Positions 24,401 through 35,303 of a DNA stretch of 64,000 bases are shown here, one piece after another; position 1 is the first letter of the stretch; the number at the start of each line of letters is the position of its first letter. Location of the stretch: positions 1,612,001 through 1,676,000 of the forward strand of contig NC_085890.1 in the NCBI RefSeq assembly GCF_035222375.1, read 5' to 3'. The DNA is from Podospora pseudocomata. Its lineage: Eukaryota > Ascomycota > Sordariomycetes > Sordariales > Podosporaceae. The translations under genes were made by a program, and so were the position numbers. The notes beneath the pieces were generated by a model. It was given only the letters and a program-made list of their open reading frames with translations, was not told the DNA's origin and made no database searches.

Positions 24401-25172
24401 ACAGCAGGCAATGACCAAATCCCAGTCCATGAACAATGTCCCAGCACCGGCAGCAGCCGAAGCACCAAGCACGTTGTTCGGATCGGAACTGGTCGAGAGG
24501 GCGGATTATGAACGCCGTCAGATACCCAACGTCGTCACGCGCTGCATTGAGGAGGTGGAGCTGCGGGGCATGGACATTGAGGGTATCTACCGGAAAACGG
24601 GCGGCAACTCGCAGGTCAAGATGATACAGGAAGGGTTTGACAAGAATGGGGACTTTGACATTTCGGATCCCGACTTGGACATTACGGCTGTGACGAGCGT
24701 GCTGAAGCAGTATTTCCGGAAGTTGCCGACGCCGCTGTTGACGTTTGATGTTTATGAGAGGATTTTGGAGAGCAACAGTAAGTTTTTTCTTGGGCTCCTT
24801 ACAGGGAGAGGTAAATGCTGACAGTGGGAAAAGCAATCCAAGACGAGAGCGAGAGGTGCGCGCACATGAGGAGGACGATTAATACGCTGCCGCCAAAGCA
24901 TCGGGACTGTCTGGAGTTTTTGATGTTTCATCTTGCTAGGGTGGCCAGTAGGGAGAGGGAGAATTTGGTATGTGATTATTCTTGGTTTGTTTGCTTGAAT
25001 GTGGTGGCTGACGGAGAATGTGTAGATGTCCCCCAAGAACTTGGCCGTGGTGTTTGCGCCGACGATTATGAGGGATCACAGTCTGGAGAAGGAGATGACG
25101 GACATGCATGTCAAGAATTTGGCGGTGCAGTTTTTGATTGAGAATAGTCATGTTATTTTTGGAGAGGCTTGA
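21466..25172 (+). CDS. rga1: LIM-domain Rho GTPase-activating protein, Rga1 type
   Basis: Five exons: 21466-21531, 21588-21618, 21676-24777, 24834-24967, 25026-25172, total 1159 residues with consistent phases. Two LIM zinc domains lie at about residues 17-75 and 77-130 (CKGCGE at the start, HLDCFRCNTC, then CSACNNKIEDLA, CFRCRNCKRKI, FCMNCHESL). A long Ser/Pro-rich linker follows, then a coiled coil at about 620-770 (RVAELERQFNTEKDLKNLNK onward), and a C-terminal RhoGAP domain from about 950, with the arginine-finger segment EGIYRKTGGNSQ, then YFRKLPTPLL, and NLAVVFAPTIMR in the last exon. It should stimulate GTP hydrolysis on Cdc42/Rho and act in polarity at hyphal tips or septa. Two LIM domains plus RhoGAP matches Rga1/Rga2 rather than three-LIM Lrg1. 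The acceptor of exon 4 has an alternative nearby. Confidence 0.92.
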
Positions 25173-26314
25173 GTGGGTGGGTGGTGAGAGGGGGAAAGGG
25201 AGAGGTGGTGGTGGGGTTGTTCTTATTTAGCGACAAGAGAAGGAAGGGTGTTTGAAGTAGTGTTGTTGTTGCTATTGATTTTTATTTTTTTTTACTTGAT
25301 CCTACGGAGCCCCCAAGAAAAGGGGGGAGGAGTGTTATGAGGAGTTTGTGTATAAGCCGGCCCCTGCTTTGAGTCTGAGGGAAAGATGGGTAGGGGGGGG
25401 GGTTGTTTCTTTCAATTTTTCTTGAGTCTTTTTTTATTCTAGGACGTTTTTTTAAATGGGTTTCTCAGCCGGCATGGGCGAGCAGCACTACTTGATTAGC
25501 AGGCATGAGCATTGCGAGAGGCGTGGTTTGGGGTATCTAGGGGAGGGAAATATCACGCTAAATTTCATGGTCAACATGATCGTATCTCGAGAGTGACTTT
25601 GTCAACGTGCTCATGAATGCTGAGCGATATCAAATGGGATCAATAAACCATATATATATAACTATACACTTTCCACCTCCAAGAAAAGGGCTTCGGTACA
25701 ACAAACGGGGTAGACACTCAAAGCAAACATGTAAAAATAGAATAAAATTCTCCTCCCCCTTCGCCTTTTCCCTCTCTCAGCCTTGCTAATAATATTGTCC
25801 CCCCCCTCATCACAATGTGTGTAGGTGGCCAATCTTGTTGAGCCCCTCCAATTCATTCCCCTTCCCTTCCTCCCTCATATAAGTTCAAATTCCTAGGTAA
25901 ACAATAGTCCATTAATGCAGGAACTTTTTGTGTCCTCTCCCTTCCCCCCCAGTCACTCCCTCCCATTTTCGGAAAACAGGCTTGTAGGTGAACAGGTTCT
26001 AGAAAAGTTCGTGCGTAGGTGTTTGTGAGTAGCGCGTCCGTGTCGTGTCGTTATAATAGCCTATTTCGCTCCTGGCTCAAGTAGAATGTTGCCCAAGTCC
26101 CTCAGAAAATCCCAGACGCGATTGAAAGTGAAGAAGAAAATGAAATCGCGATAACGCCGTCGAAAAGATCATACATGCAGCCTTTGCGTTCCTCATAACA
26201 AGCGAAAAACCCAAGCCAGAGAAAACATCAATTAAGTGAAATTAGAAGGTGTCCTGTCCTTGCCGAAAGAAACTGGGGACAAAGCTGTAAGATGACACAC
26301 TGGATCGTGGAGGT
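25173..26314. other. Convergent intergenic region
   Basis: About 1.1 kb between the convergent RhoGAP and DUF2415 genes, presumably two 3' UTRs. T-rich and G-rich short tracts only; nothing else seen. Confidence 0.5.
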
Positions 26315-28826
26315 CTAGCGGAATTCTATGCTTGGGAAAAGCTTTCGACTCAGCTTGTTGATGTGGAATTCGTACACGCCACTCTCGGCGCCGACGAACC
26401 TGTTGACAGACAGTCAGCATGAAGCCATAACAAGACACCCGAAAAGCACAACTTACAAGACCTCACCGTCCTCGCTCCACGACAAGCCAGCTGTGTCATA
26501 GGGTTCCGGCCGGATATGGGACGGCACAATGGACCCAAACATGCGCCTCGTCGGGCTTTCCTCCAGCTCTCGCATCAGGTACGCTGCTCTAATACGCCGT
26601 TGCAGGTCAGTAAACGGGGCATCCTCAGAAGAGCTTGTGGTAGGGACATCCGCTGCGGTGAGCAGAGAAACAACAAGTTGGGGTGAGGGGCCGCCGTACA
26701 ATGCCTCCACGTTGTCCCATCTGCTCGCAGAGGAAGCCGGGTTCGCGTTGGCCATCAGCCGCGCCACCAGCGCCCGCCGATCCGAAGTATCAATTCGAGA
26801 ACCTGAAACAGGAGGACGCGACGAAAGGGGTGCTGCATACCGCCGTCTCTCTGCAATAAAGCTGCCGCCGGTGGCAGCAGCAGCAGTGTTGCTGGTACTG
26901 CTGTAACCTTCCCGCGCCGTGCGTGTCTGCTCCTCGCGCATGCGCAGGTTGTCGCGAAGCCGTTCCCTCTGGTCGCGAACGTTCCCAAGGAGATCGTCAA
27001 CGGCACGAGAAACGCTCGCGCTACGGTCTCGTGTTCTCGCGGCACCAGGAGTCAAGGATGATCGTGAGCCTCGCTCAGCCCATGGGGATCTGCTGGTGCC
27101 CGTTCCGTTGCCCGCTCCGCTCCCAGCACCAGTACCAGTCACCGTCCCCGTCCCCGATCCGCTACCGGTACCGCTTTCATTGGCACCGCCGCTGTTCGAT
27201 GTTGCCCTCGGAAAACTGGTCGACGACCCCCACCGTTCAGAGGCCCGCCGGCCACCGTCCACTGCTTCTAGGGCCACCATCTCACGCCTTCGGCTACCTT
27301 GAATGGCTTCCAGAACAACCGTCTCTTCAGGTGTTAATGGTATGTTGTATCTCTCCAATGCTTCTCGTACATCTGGTCTCCGGCCCTGCCGCTCGCCAGC
27401 CAAGTCCAGGGTGCTGGAAAAGTTAGAAAGGATGTCACCTCTCTCACGCCGGAATTCCTCAATCAGACGAGGGTCAATAGTGTCTCGGTCCACCACCGGC
27501 AAGTGCTCAAAGTCATCGTCCTGGTCCAGGTACAGAATCTGCCTCTTGTCAAACCCGGTACGAATGTCTGCGATGCCTACCCTGCCCCGGTCCTCGGTCC
27601 AAGCCAGCAGATCGATAGGGCCTGGCGCAAAGGCCATATCACGCACGGCACCAAAGTCCTGGTTTGGTCGTGACGTGGTAAAAACAGCGCATACGGGATC
27701 GGCGGTTGCTACGTCGAGTGCCGCCACATCGAATACTGAGATGGTTCCGTACTGGGTTCCCACCGCAAGGTATCTACCAGTACTCGAGAAACACAGCGCA
27801 AAACTGCCCCTGTTGTTCTGTTAGTACACACTCAAAGGCTCATGAATAAGGTTGGGTCTCGACCTGTTGTCTGATCGGTCATCCTTGCTCTGGCTCTCCA
27901 ACTGGATCTTTCTACATGGCGTCCACTCGTACAGCGGCTGGCCCGAAATGGATAAGGAGACGCCTGCGGCTTGTGACTTCTTCAACCTCCTCTTGTGGAT
28001 ATAAAGATAGGGGTCGTCGCTAATGGCACACAGAAGCTGTCCGTCCGGGGAAATGACGGCGCGGTTCATAAAGTCGGGGTACTTGATTTCGTCGAGTGTC
28101 TCCATATTACACAGACTGGCAACAATAACGGTGCTATCGTTGTTGGCCAGAACGGCAACGCCCTCGTCGTAAGCCCCCTTGCATGGCTTTTGCAATGTAG
28201 GTGTGAACCATAGAGTGATGCAGTTCACCCTATCTTTGCCACAATGCCTGCTCCGAGCCACTGAATTTTTGCCAGCATTCGCTCGGGTTGATCGGGACAT
28301 GTCCAGCGGCATCCCAGCAGCTCGGTCGCGCAGATGTAGTTCGAGGAGTGTTTCGATATCGTCTTCGGCGCAAGGCTCGTCGACCCGGAAGGCACTGAAG
28401 GCGCCCTTCTCGCCTCCACAGCAGATCCAGCCATTGCGCGCTACCAGACACCTAGGTGGGAACGACAACCGTTTGACCGTCTCGGATTCGCCAGTCGTGG
28501 TGTTTAATCGTTGAACTGTTATGTGCCGCTCCCCCGCCACCAGCGGAAAGAAGACGGCATCTTGACCATGGACTCCAATGAGGGATCGCAATTGCCAATG
28601 CCTAGGATGTGCACAGTTGTATTAGACAGGTAGGACAAGGGCTGCTTGGGAAAAGACATTTGACATACTGCCACCGAACTGCAGTTCGATAGTGTCGTCG
28701 GGGCTTTGCTTGGATAAGATGCTCGGTGGAGTTGTAACTGCGGTTGCAGCCATCAGGTTAGCCATCGTCAAGCGCATTCTAGGTGTGTATTGGAGTTTGC
28801 CCTTACCCGTCGCGAGTGACAGCCAT
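26315..28826 (-). CDS. DUF2415-type WD40-like protein
   Basis: Five minus-strand exons: 28807-28826, 28669-28737, 27864-28601, 26457-27809, 26315-26399, total 754 residues. Phases fit throughout: MAVTRDG, then a KPRRHYRTAVRW motif, then HWQLRSLIGVHGQDAVFFP, the N-terminal signature of this fungal family. Blade-like repeats follow (NRAVISPDGQLLCAISDDPYLYI; FALCFSSTGRYLAVGTQYGT; VRDMAFAPGPIDLLAWTEDR). The DUF2415 region is around DIRTGFDKRQILYL. After a disordered Ser/Gly-rich part with (GTG/GAG)-like repeats, the C-terminus returns to a blade (DTAGLSWSEDGEVLFVGAES GVYEF). The family is reported as conserved in fungi with unclear function. The exon 3 donor (GTCGAG) is weak. It is divergent from SSC1. 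Confidence 0.85.
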
Positions 28827-30089
28827 GGTTGCCGATGTCTTGGCGAGGATGTGCTACGGTGATGCGAACCATCCAATGGGGTGGTGGGCGATTTGGAAAA
28901 GCAAAGCAAAAGCAAGTGTCCGCTGGCGATAATGGACAAGGTTGGGAGAGGCCTCTCAGACGACAGTCGTCATTGTCGAGAAGGCGGAGTAATTGCTTGG
29001 GTACAGGGTGGCTCGAGTGGTAAAAAGGCAAAGTTGAGAGGTCGAGGTCTGAACTGCGTGCAAGCTTAATGTTGCGTGCCGCTTGCTGCTGGTGCTGCTG
29101 CTTGTGCCTGTTGCTGCGTCGAGTAAAGTATAAAGGCCCCTCGCCACAATAGGTACAACTGACTGGAAGAAAGGCAAGCCCCACAAAGATGAGGGACGGC
29201 TGGCTGGGCTAGTCTTGGAGGACAGACAATAGGCGTTAATAATAATGATGAGAAGAAGATATACAACTATGGCTTCTTCAAATACAGAGTACTAATATTC
29301 TTTGGTTGCTGGCAAAAGCCCGCAATCACCGTTCACAGGGCCAAGTACAACTGTGACGCAATCACCACCTTGGATGGTCTCCAACTGAACCGCTGCCGAC
29401 AAAACAATTGATTGCGGGCTCGGACCAACAGCAGACGAAACCTCGGGGCTGCGATTGATTCTCCACCGTTCTCCCGACTGCCGTGGACAAGGCTCCATTG
29501 CGGGTGAGCGGCTTCGGAAGGTGACCCCAGTCAGCCCGGCCCTGATCGTGAAAAGCGAGCGCCGTGCCGAAAAACAGATGGGTATCACCGGTATCACCGG
29601 ACCTTGTCCGCAACAGCTTGCTTCTCCTCCACACTGAGACTGAGAAACTGAGAGGGTAATCTCCAGCACAGGGATGGCAATCACGGCGGTTTCATATACC
29701 AACGAAAACAAAAAAAAAAACAAAAAAAAAAGTTCTGCGTCAAATGACTTGAAGAATAATTACACAATGGCTCGTCACGTGTCTCGCCGCCTTGTCCTCG
29801 TCTCCCCGGCTTTACGCGGGGGCATTTTCTCTAGAAATGGTCTGTGCTTTGCGGGTCCACCCGCTAGGCCGTGGGCGCTCTGCGAAATTTCCAACGCCTT
29901 CCAAGGTTCGATGACCGTGCTGCTCGAAATTTTTTGCCCAGTACAAAAGACCTTGCCTTGCCTTGCCGTCTTTTTTCCCTCCTCCCTGTTCCCCATCACC
30001 AATCCATACCCTCCCCCGCCGTCTGGTTTTTGCTTTCTGTTTCCTTCCCATCCCGTTCTCACAGGTTGTTTTGAATTGGATTCCTCAAG
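28827..30089. other. Divergent promoter region of DUF2415 gene and SSC1
   Basis: About 1.26 kb between two divergent starts. The short frames at 29292-29723 and 29674-30093 overlap on opposite strands and are not credible genes. Contains a homopolymer-rich tract of A at 29710-29731 and a heat-shock-element-like GAAATTTC at 29884-29891, listed separately. Confidence 0.5.
29884..29891. promoter_or_regulatory. Possible heat-shock element of SSC1
   Basis: The perfect nGAAnnTTCn pair CGAAATTTCC lies about 200 bases upstream of the SSC1 start, with further TTCC and TTCG pentamer-like units just downstream (to 29910). Mitochondrial Hsp70 genes are commonly heat inducible through HSF1; here this is inference from sequence only. 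Confidence 0.35.
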
Positions 30090-32284
30090 ATGATGTCCAC
30101 TCGTCTTTCCCGCGCTGTAAGTAACCCCGCATCATCCAGATATCTGCTCATCGCAAAGCTCCAAACTGCTTCCCAAGAGCTCGAGCCGCCCGCGCCAGAC
30201 CACAAATTGTGCTGACCAGCCATGAATACAGCTTCCCAGAGCTTCCACAGTAGCTGCCCGTGCGGGTATGCTCAGGAGGACACCCGCCTTTGCCCAGAGG
30301 CGGTACGAGTCCACAGAGGAGAAGGTCAAGGGTGCCGTCATCGGTATCGATCTTGGTGAGTTTTTTCTCCTCCCCGACGGCTACGTCAGCAAACGGTCAT
30401 GGATGCTAACAATGCGACTCTCTAGGCACAACAAACTCTGCTGTCGCCATCATGGAGGGCAAGACCCCCAAGATCATTGAGAACTCAGAAGGTGCCCGCA
30501 CCACCCCATCAGTCGTTGCCTTCGCCGAGGATGGCGAGCGCCTCGTTGGTGTGGCGGCCAAGCGGCAGGCCGTTGTCAACCCAGAGAACACCCTCTTCGC
30601 CACCAAGCGGTTAATTGGTCGCAAGTTCACCGACGCCGAGGTTCAGAGAGATATCAAGGAGGTCCCATACAAGATCGTCCAGCACACCAACGGTGACGCC
30701 TGGGTTGAGGCTCGTGGCCAGAAGTACTCGCCATCTCAGATTGGTGGCTTTGTCCTCAACAAGATGAAGGAGACCGCCGAGGCCTACCTCAGCAAGCCCG
30801 TCAAGAACGCCGTTGTTACCGTCCCCGCTTACTTCAACGACTCCCAGCGTCAGGCCACCAAGGATGCTGGTCAGATTGCCGGCCTCAACGTTCTCCGTGT
30901 CGTCAACGAGCCCACTGCCGCTGCTCTCGCCTACGGTCTTGAGAAGGAGGCTGACCGCGTTGTCGCTGTCTACGATCTTGGCGGTGGTACTTTCGATATC
31001 TCCGTTCTCGAGATCCAGAACGGTGTCTTCGAGGTCAAGTCCACCAACGGTGACACCCATCTTGGTGGTGAGGATTTTGATATCTCTCTCGTCCGCCACA
31101 TCGTTCAGCAGTTCAAGAAGGACTCCAACATTGATCTCACCGGTGACCGCATGGCCATCCAGAGAATCCGCGAGGCCGCTGAGAAGGCCAAGATCGAGCT
31201 TTCTTCTTCCCTCCAGACCGACATCAACCTTCCCTTCATCACTGCTGATGCCTCCGGTCCCAAACACATCAACATCAAGCTTTCCCGTGCTCAGCTCGAG
31301 TCCATGATGGATCCCCTTATCAAGCGCACCGTTGAGCCCGTCCGCAAGGCTCTCAAGGATGCCAACCTCCAGGCCAAGGACATCCAGGAGGTTATCCTCG
31401 TCGGTGGTATGACCCGCATGCCCAAGGTTGCCGAGTCCGTCAAGAGCATCTTCGGCCGTGACCCTGCCAAGTCCGTCAACCCCGATGAGGCTGTCGCCAT
31501 TGGTGCCGCCGTCCAGGGTGCCGTTCTCTCCGGTGAGGTCAAGGACCTCCTCCTTCTCGATGTCACTCCCCTCTCCCTCGGTATCGAGACCCTCGGCGGT
31601 GTCTTCACCCGTTTGATCAACCGCAACACCACCATCCCCACCAAGAAGTCTCAGGTCTTCTCCACTGCCGCTGATTTCCAGACTGCCGTCGAGATCAAGG
31701 TCTACCAGGGTGAGCGTGAGCTTGTCCGTGACAACAAGCTCCTCGGCAACTTCCAGCTTGTCGGCATCCCCCCTGCCCACCGTGGTGTCCCCCAGATCGA
31801 GGTTACCTTCGACATTGACGCCGACTCCATCGTCCACGTCCACGCCAAGGACAAGTCCACCAACAAGGACCAGTCCATCACCATTGCCTCCGGCTCTGGT
31901 CTCTCCGACTCTGAGATTCAGCAGATGGTTGAGGAGTCTGAGAAGTACGCTGAGCAGGACAAGGAGCGCAAGGCCGTCATTGAGACTGCCAACCGTGCCG
32001 ACTCCGTCCTCACCGATACCGAGAAGGCTCTCAACGAGTATGCCGACAAGCTCGACAAGACCGAGGCCGACCAGATCCGTGAGAAGATCACCTCTCTCCG
32101 TGAGTTCGTCACCAAGACTCAGTCTGGTGAGAGCACCGCCACCGCCGCCGAGATCAAGGAGAAGACCGATGAGCTCCAGATGGCCTCCCTTAACCTCTTC
32201 GACAAGATGCACAAGGCCCGCAACGAGGCTGGCGAGTCCACCTCCAGCACCGAGGGCGAGAAGAAGGATGAGCCCAAGGCCTAA
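30090..32284 (+). CDS. SSC1: Mitochondrial Hsp70 chaperone SSC1
   Basis: Three exons: 30090-30116, 30232-30355, 30426-32284, total 669 residues. A basic presequence of about 45 residues ([20 protein letters not shown], ending near RRYES) directs it to the matrix. The Hsp70 nucleotide-binding domain follows: [68 protein letters not shown]. The linker and substrate-binding domain have [19 protein letters not shown] and [20 protein letters not shown]; the end is KKDEPKA. The mtHsp70 drives protein import with TIM44 and folds matrix proteins. The tiny first exon and intron inside GIDLG are typical of filamentous ascomycete copies. Codon bias is strong (C-ending codons), consistent with high expression, and this creates long antisense shadow frames. 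Confidence 0.97.
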
Positions 32285-32790
32285 GCGTCTTCTGTCTCTT
32301 AATCACTATACCCCACAACATATTTTCCTTTCTTCTTCACATGTCTGATTAGGTTGGAGAGGCTACTCCAGTGTATTCTTGTACTCATATATCTTGGTTT
32401 TTCGGAGGCTCGCGAGGCTTATCCGGTGTGTTTATTCATGCAGACGGCGGATGGCGTTTTGAGCATCAAAAAACTTTGGCCTGCTTTTGATTTTTTTCAC
32501 TTGGGGGCAGGAATCATCTTACGAATTCTGACGACTAAGATGGGGTCGGGGAATGGGATGGGAAATTGAGGGAAGGGGTTTTCCCTCTCGGATCACAAAA
32601 CAAAGAGGGTCGCATTGTGTGTATTTGTATATACACGGTCCACACACGATACCATCAAAATATAATTGGGAAATCCCCCCTCATATGTACATTAGTTGTT
32701 ATGGTTTGGAAATGAATGAAGAGAGTTTTCGAATACCAAGTTTTCCACGCGCGAGTTTTGTGTGTTGTCTGTCATGTCGTCTTGGTGTGT
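32285..32790. other. Convergent intergenic region
   Basis: About 500 bases between the stop of SSC1 and the stop of the multicopper oxidase, presumably both 3' UTRs. Nothing else seen. Confidence 0.5.
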
Positions 32791-35090
32791 CTACCTGTAA
32801 TCGGAGCAAAAGCTTCTGGAGAGTTGTGTGGTGGATGGGCTCATGTCGTGGACGAGGTGCTTTAGGTCGTCGGGGCGTTCGAGGAAGGTGAGGAGCATGC
32901 CTGCTTCCATGTGCCTGTTTGTAAAAGAAGGGGTTAATGAGGTGTGTGTGTGTAAGGGGGAGTGGGATAGGTAGGTAGGTATGTATGTACCAAGCTACGT
33001 GGCAGTGAAGAGCCCAGATACCGGGGTTGTCGGCCAGGAAGCGGATCACGACGTGGGAGAGGCCTGGGATGGTTAGGGTGTCGCGGCGCATGGGGTTGGG
33101 GAGGTTCCATGTTGTGTAGGGGTTTGTGCCACCGGAGAACTCGCCTGGGCCCCAGGCTACAATTTGGAAGGTGTGCCCGCTGTTTTTTGGGGTTAGTGAT
33201 TTTGGTGTTTGGGCTGGGGGGAGGAAGGGGGGAAGTACTGAAGATGGAAAGGGTGCTCCATTATGTCGCGGCTGTTGATTGCTATCTGGACTGTCTTGTT
33301 TGGGCCGGGGAGGAGGAGGACTTGTTGGTTGAGGGGGAAGTTGTAGTTGTTGTAGCTGCCGGGGTCGGAGTCGGAGTCAAGGGTCTGGGGGAGGGATAGC
33401 CAGAGTTGGGCGCTGTGGGGGAGGGGGGAGTAGGAGGTCTGATATTGCATAGGTAGGTACCCAGTTAGTCGTCCGTGAGCACTAGAGAAAAACGATGGAA
33501 GGGGGGACAACATACCTTGTTGATTAAGATCCTATTCACTGGCCCGGCTTGCTGAAACTGAAAGTTGATCTCGTGGGTGTTTCTCGAGGGGTGTGCCGTG
33601 TCTGGTGGGAAGGCGGCCATTTTGCGGATTGGGACGGGGAGGTTAAATGGGAGGTTGGTGCAGTTCTGTGGGATGTTCACCACCGGCTTTATGTTTTGGG
33701 GGAGGGATGAGTTGGGGTTTGGGGAGTAGGATAAGAGGGCTGTGCCTTGGTGGTTGACGCTTTCGAGTATTTCGCTCGTGTATGGGACATAAGGGAGGAA
33801 ACACGATTTTGGTATAGTGGCTCTCATGACGAAAGATCCGGTGGTGGTGGAGTGAATTGGGGAGACGAGGACGGAGTACCGCTGGCCGATGTTGAGATGG
33901 ATTCCTGGAACGGTGATCGGCTCGACTTCTACCCCGTCGATCTCGATGATGGTCAGGTAAGGGTGGGAGTCAATTGTGAAGTAGAGGGATGTGAAGGAGG
34001 AGTGGTTGATTAAGCGGGGGCGGGTGGTGGTGTTGGGCATGGGGGTGGTGAACTGCCTGCTGGAGGGTTCACAGATCGGGGGCATGAATGATGGCCAGGT
34101 TGACGAGGTGAGGTTGCAGTTTGTGAAGGCGGCGAGGCCGTTGATGAGGATGACGTCGGGAAGGGGTTCGACGCCTGGCATTGACGGGGACCATGCTGAG
34201 GAGAGCTGGAGGTAGCTTTCCAACAGGTCCTCCCCGTAGGCGTGGAAGCTGCCTCCCATGAAGACTGTTCTTTCTGCCGCGATGTCGACGTCAGGGGGCA
34301 GTCTCTCGTCTGGGTCGTGGACTACGATCGGTCCGTAGAGGCCGTCGGTGTATTGAACTTTGGAATGAGCGTGATACCAGAACGTGCCTCGCTGGTCGAT
34401 GATTTCAAACTCGTATGTGAAGCTCTTGCCGGGTGGTATCGCACACTGAGATATCCCTGCCACGCCATCCATCCAGGTGGTGTTTCGTTGATGGATCCCA
34501 TGCCAGTGTATGGTCGTGCTTTCGTCCCAGATGAGATTGTTGACCTTGACTCTCACAATGTCACCCGTGTTGACCTCGATAAGCGGCCCTGGACTTTGCC
34601 CATTAACGAGCACCATCTTCTTCCACACCCCTGACGGAGCCTCCCGCCTGCGAGTGACATCGAACTCATATTCCCTCAGCCTCTGCTTCCCAGACTCGAC
34701 CTTGAAACCGGTCTGCAAATTGAGCTCAGTGGTGTTCACCAGTTTATCCAGTGGTATAGAGCTTGATAGCTTCCACGCTGCCATGATGAATGCCTTGATG
34801 AATGTCAGTAAGAAGACCAGAAATGCCCATACCAATACCCATTCAACCCCTAACAGGATTCTCCGGCATATAAGTAGCCACGTCGCCGCTGCTGGTTGTT
34901 CCTCTCTCGATGTCGATAGTTCATGGCCGGGTGTTTGCAGCTTCGAGTACTCATCGGCATCATGTTTCTCGTCCTCCACTGAAGAAATCGAGTCCCTGCC
35001 GGCATAGTTTAAATCGCGGTCCTTTTCACTGTCGAAAATGATGTTGGAAGCGGAAGGGCGCAAAAGACTTTGATCATCGTTTCCCGACAT
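32791..35090 (-). CDS. Membrane-anchored laccase-like multicopper oxidase
   Basis: Four minus-strand exons: 33516-35090, 33239-33438, 32991-33179, 32791-32914, total 695 residues starting MSGNDDQSLL; an upstream in-frame ATG at 35120 has a poorer context. All four copper motifs are present: HWHGIHQ, WYHAHS, HPFHLHGHTF (across an intron) and HCHVAWHMEAGM, the last with a Met at the axial type-1 position. Unlike secreted laccases there is no cleavable signal peptide. About 60 charged residues precede one strong membrane segment (WVLVWAFLVFLLTFIKAFIM), implying a type II anchor with the oxidase outside the cytosol. It could oxidise phenolics, or iron in a Fet3-like role, though Fet3 is anchored at the C-terminus. 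It lies 213 bases downstream of SRP68, same strand. Confidence 0.88.
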
Positions 35091-35303
35091 GTTGAAACCA
35101 ATCACCGGAGACCATAGCATTCACGAAAACGGCTTGTCAACTGGAAAGAAATGCCTTGTCAATTTCTCTTGAAGAGACACATGGCCATGGTGTTGTCATC
35201 ATCTACCATCCCTAGGTCAGCGAGCGCGACGCGAGGAATGCGCTCCCGCCCTGTTTGGCATTATCGTTCTATCAAAATCGCTAGGCCATGCATGTTCCTT
35301 AAA

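Noticed and set aside
30611-32212. 533-codon open frame opposite SSC1
   Set aside because: Antisense shadow; Hsp70 genes with strong C-ending codon bias usually produce such frames. It is Gly/Leu/Asp-rich without motifs.
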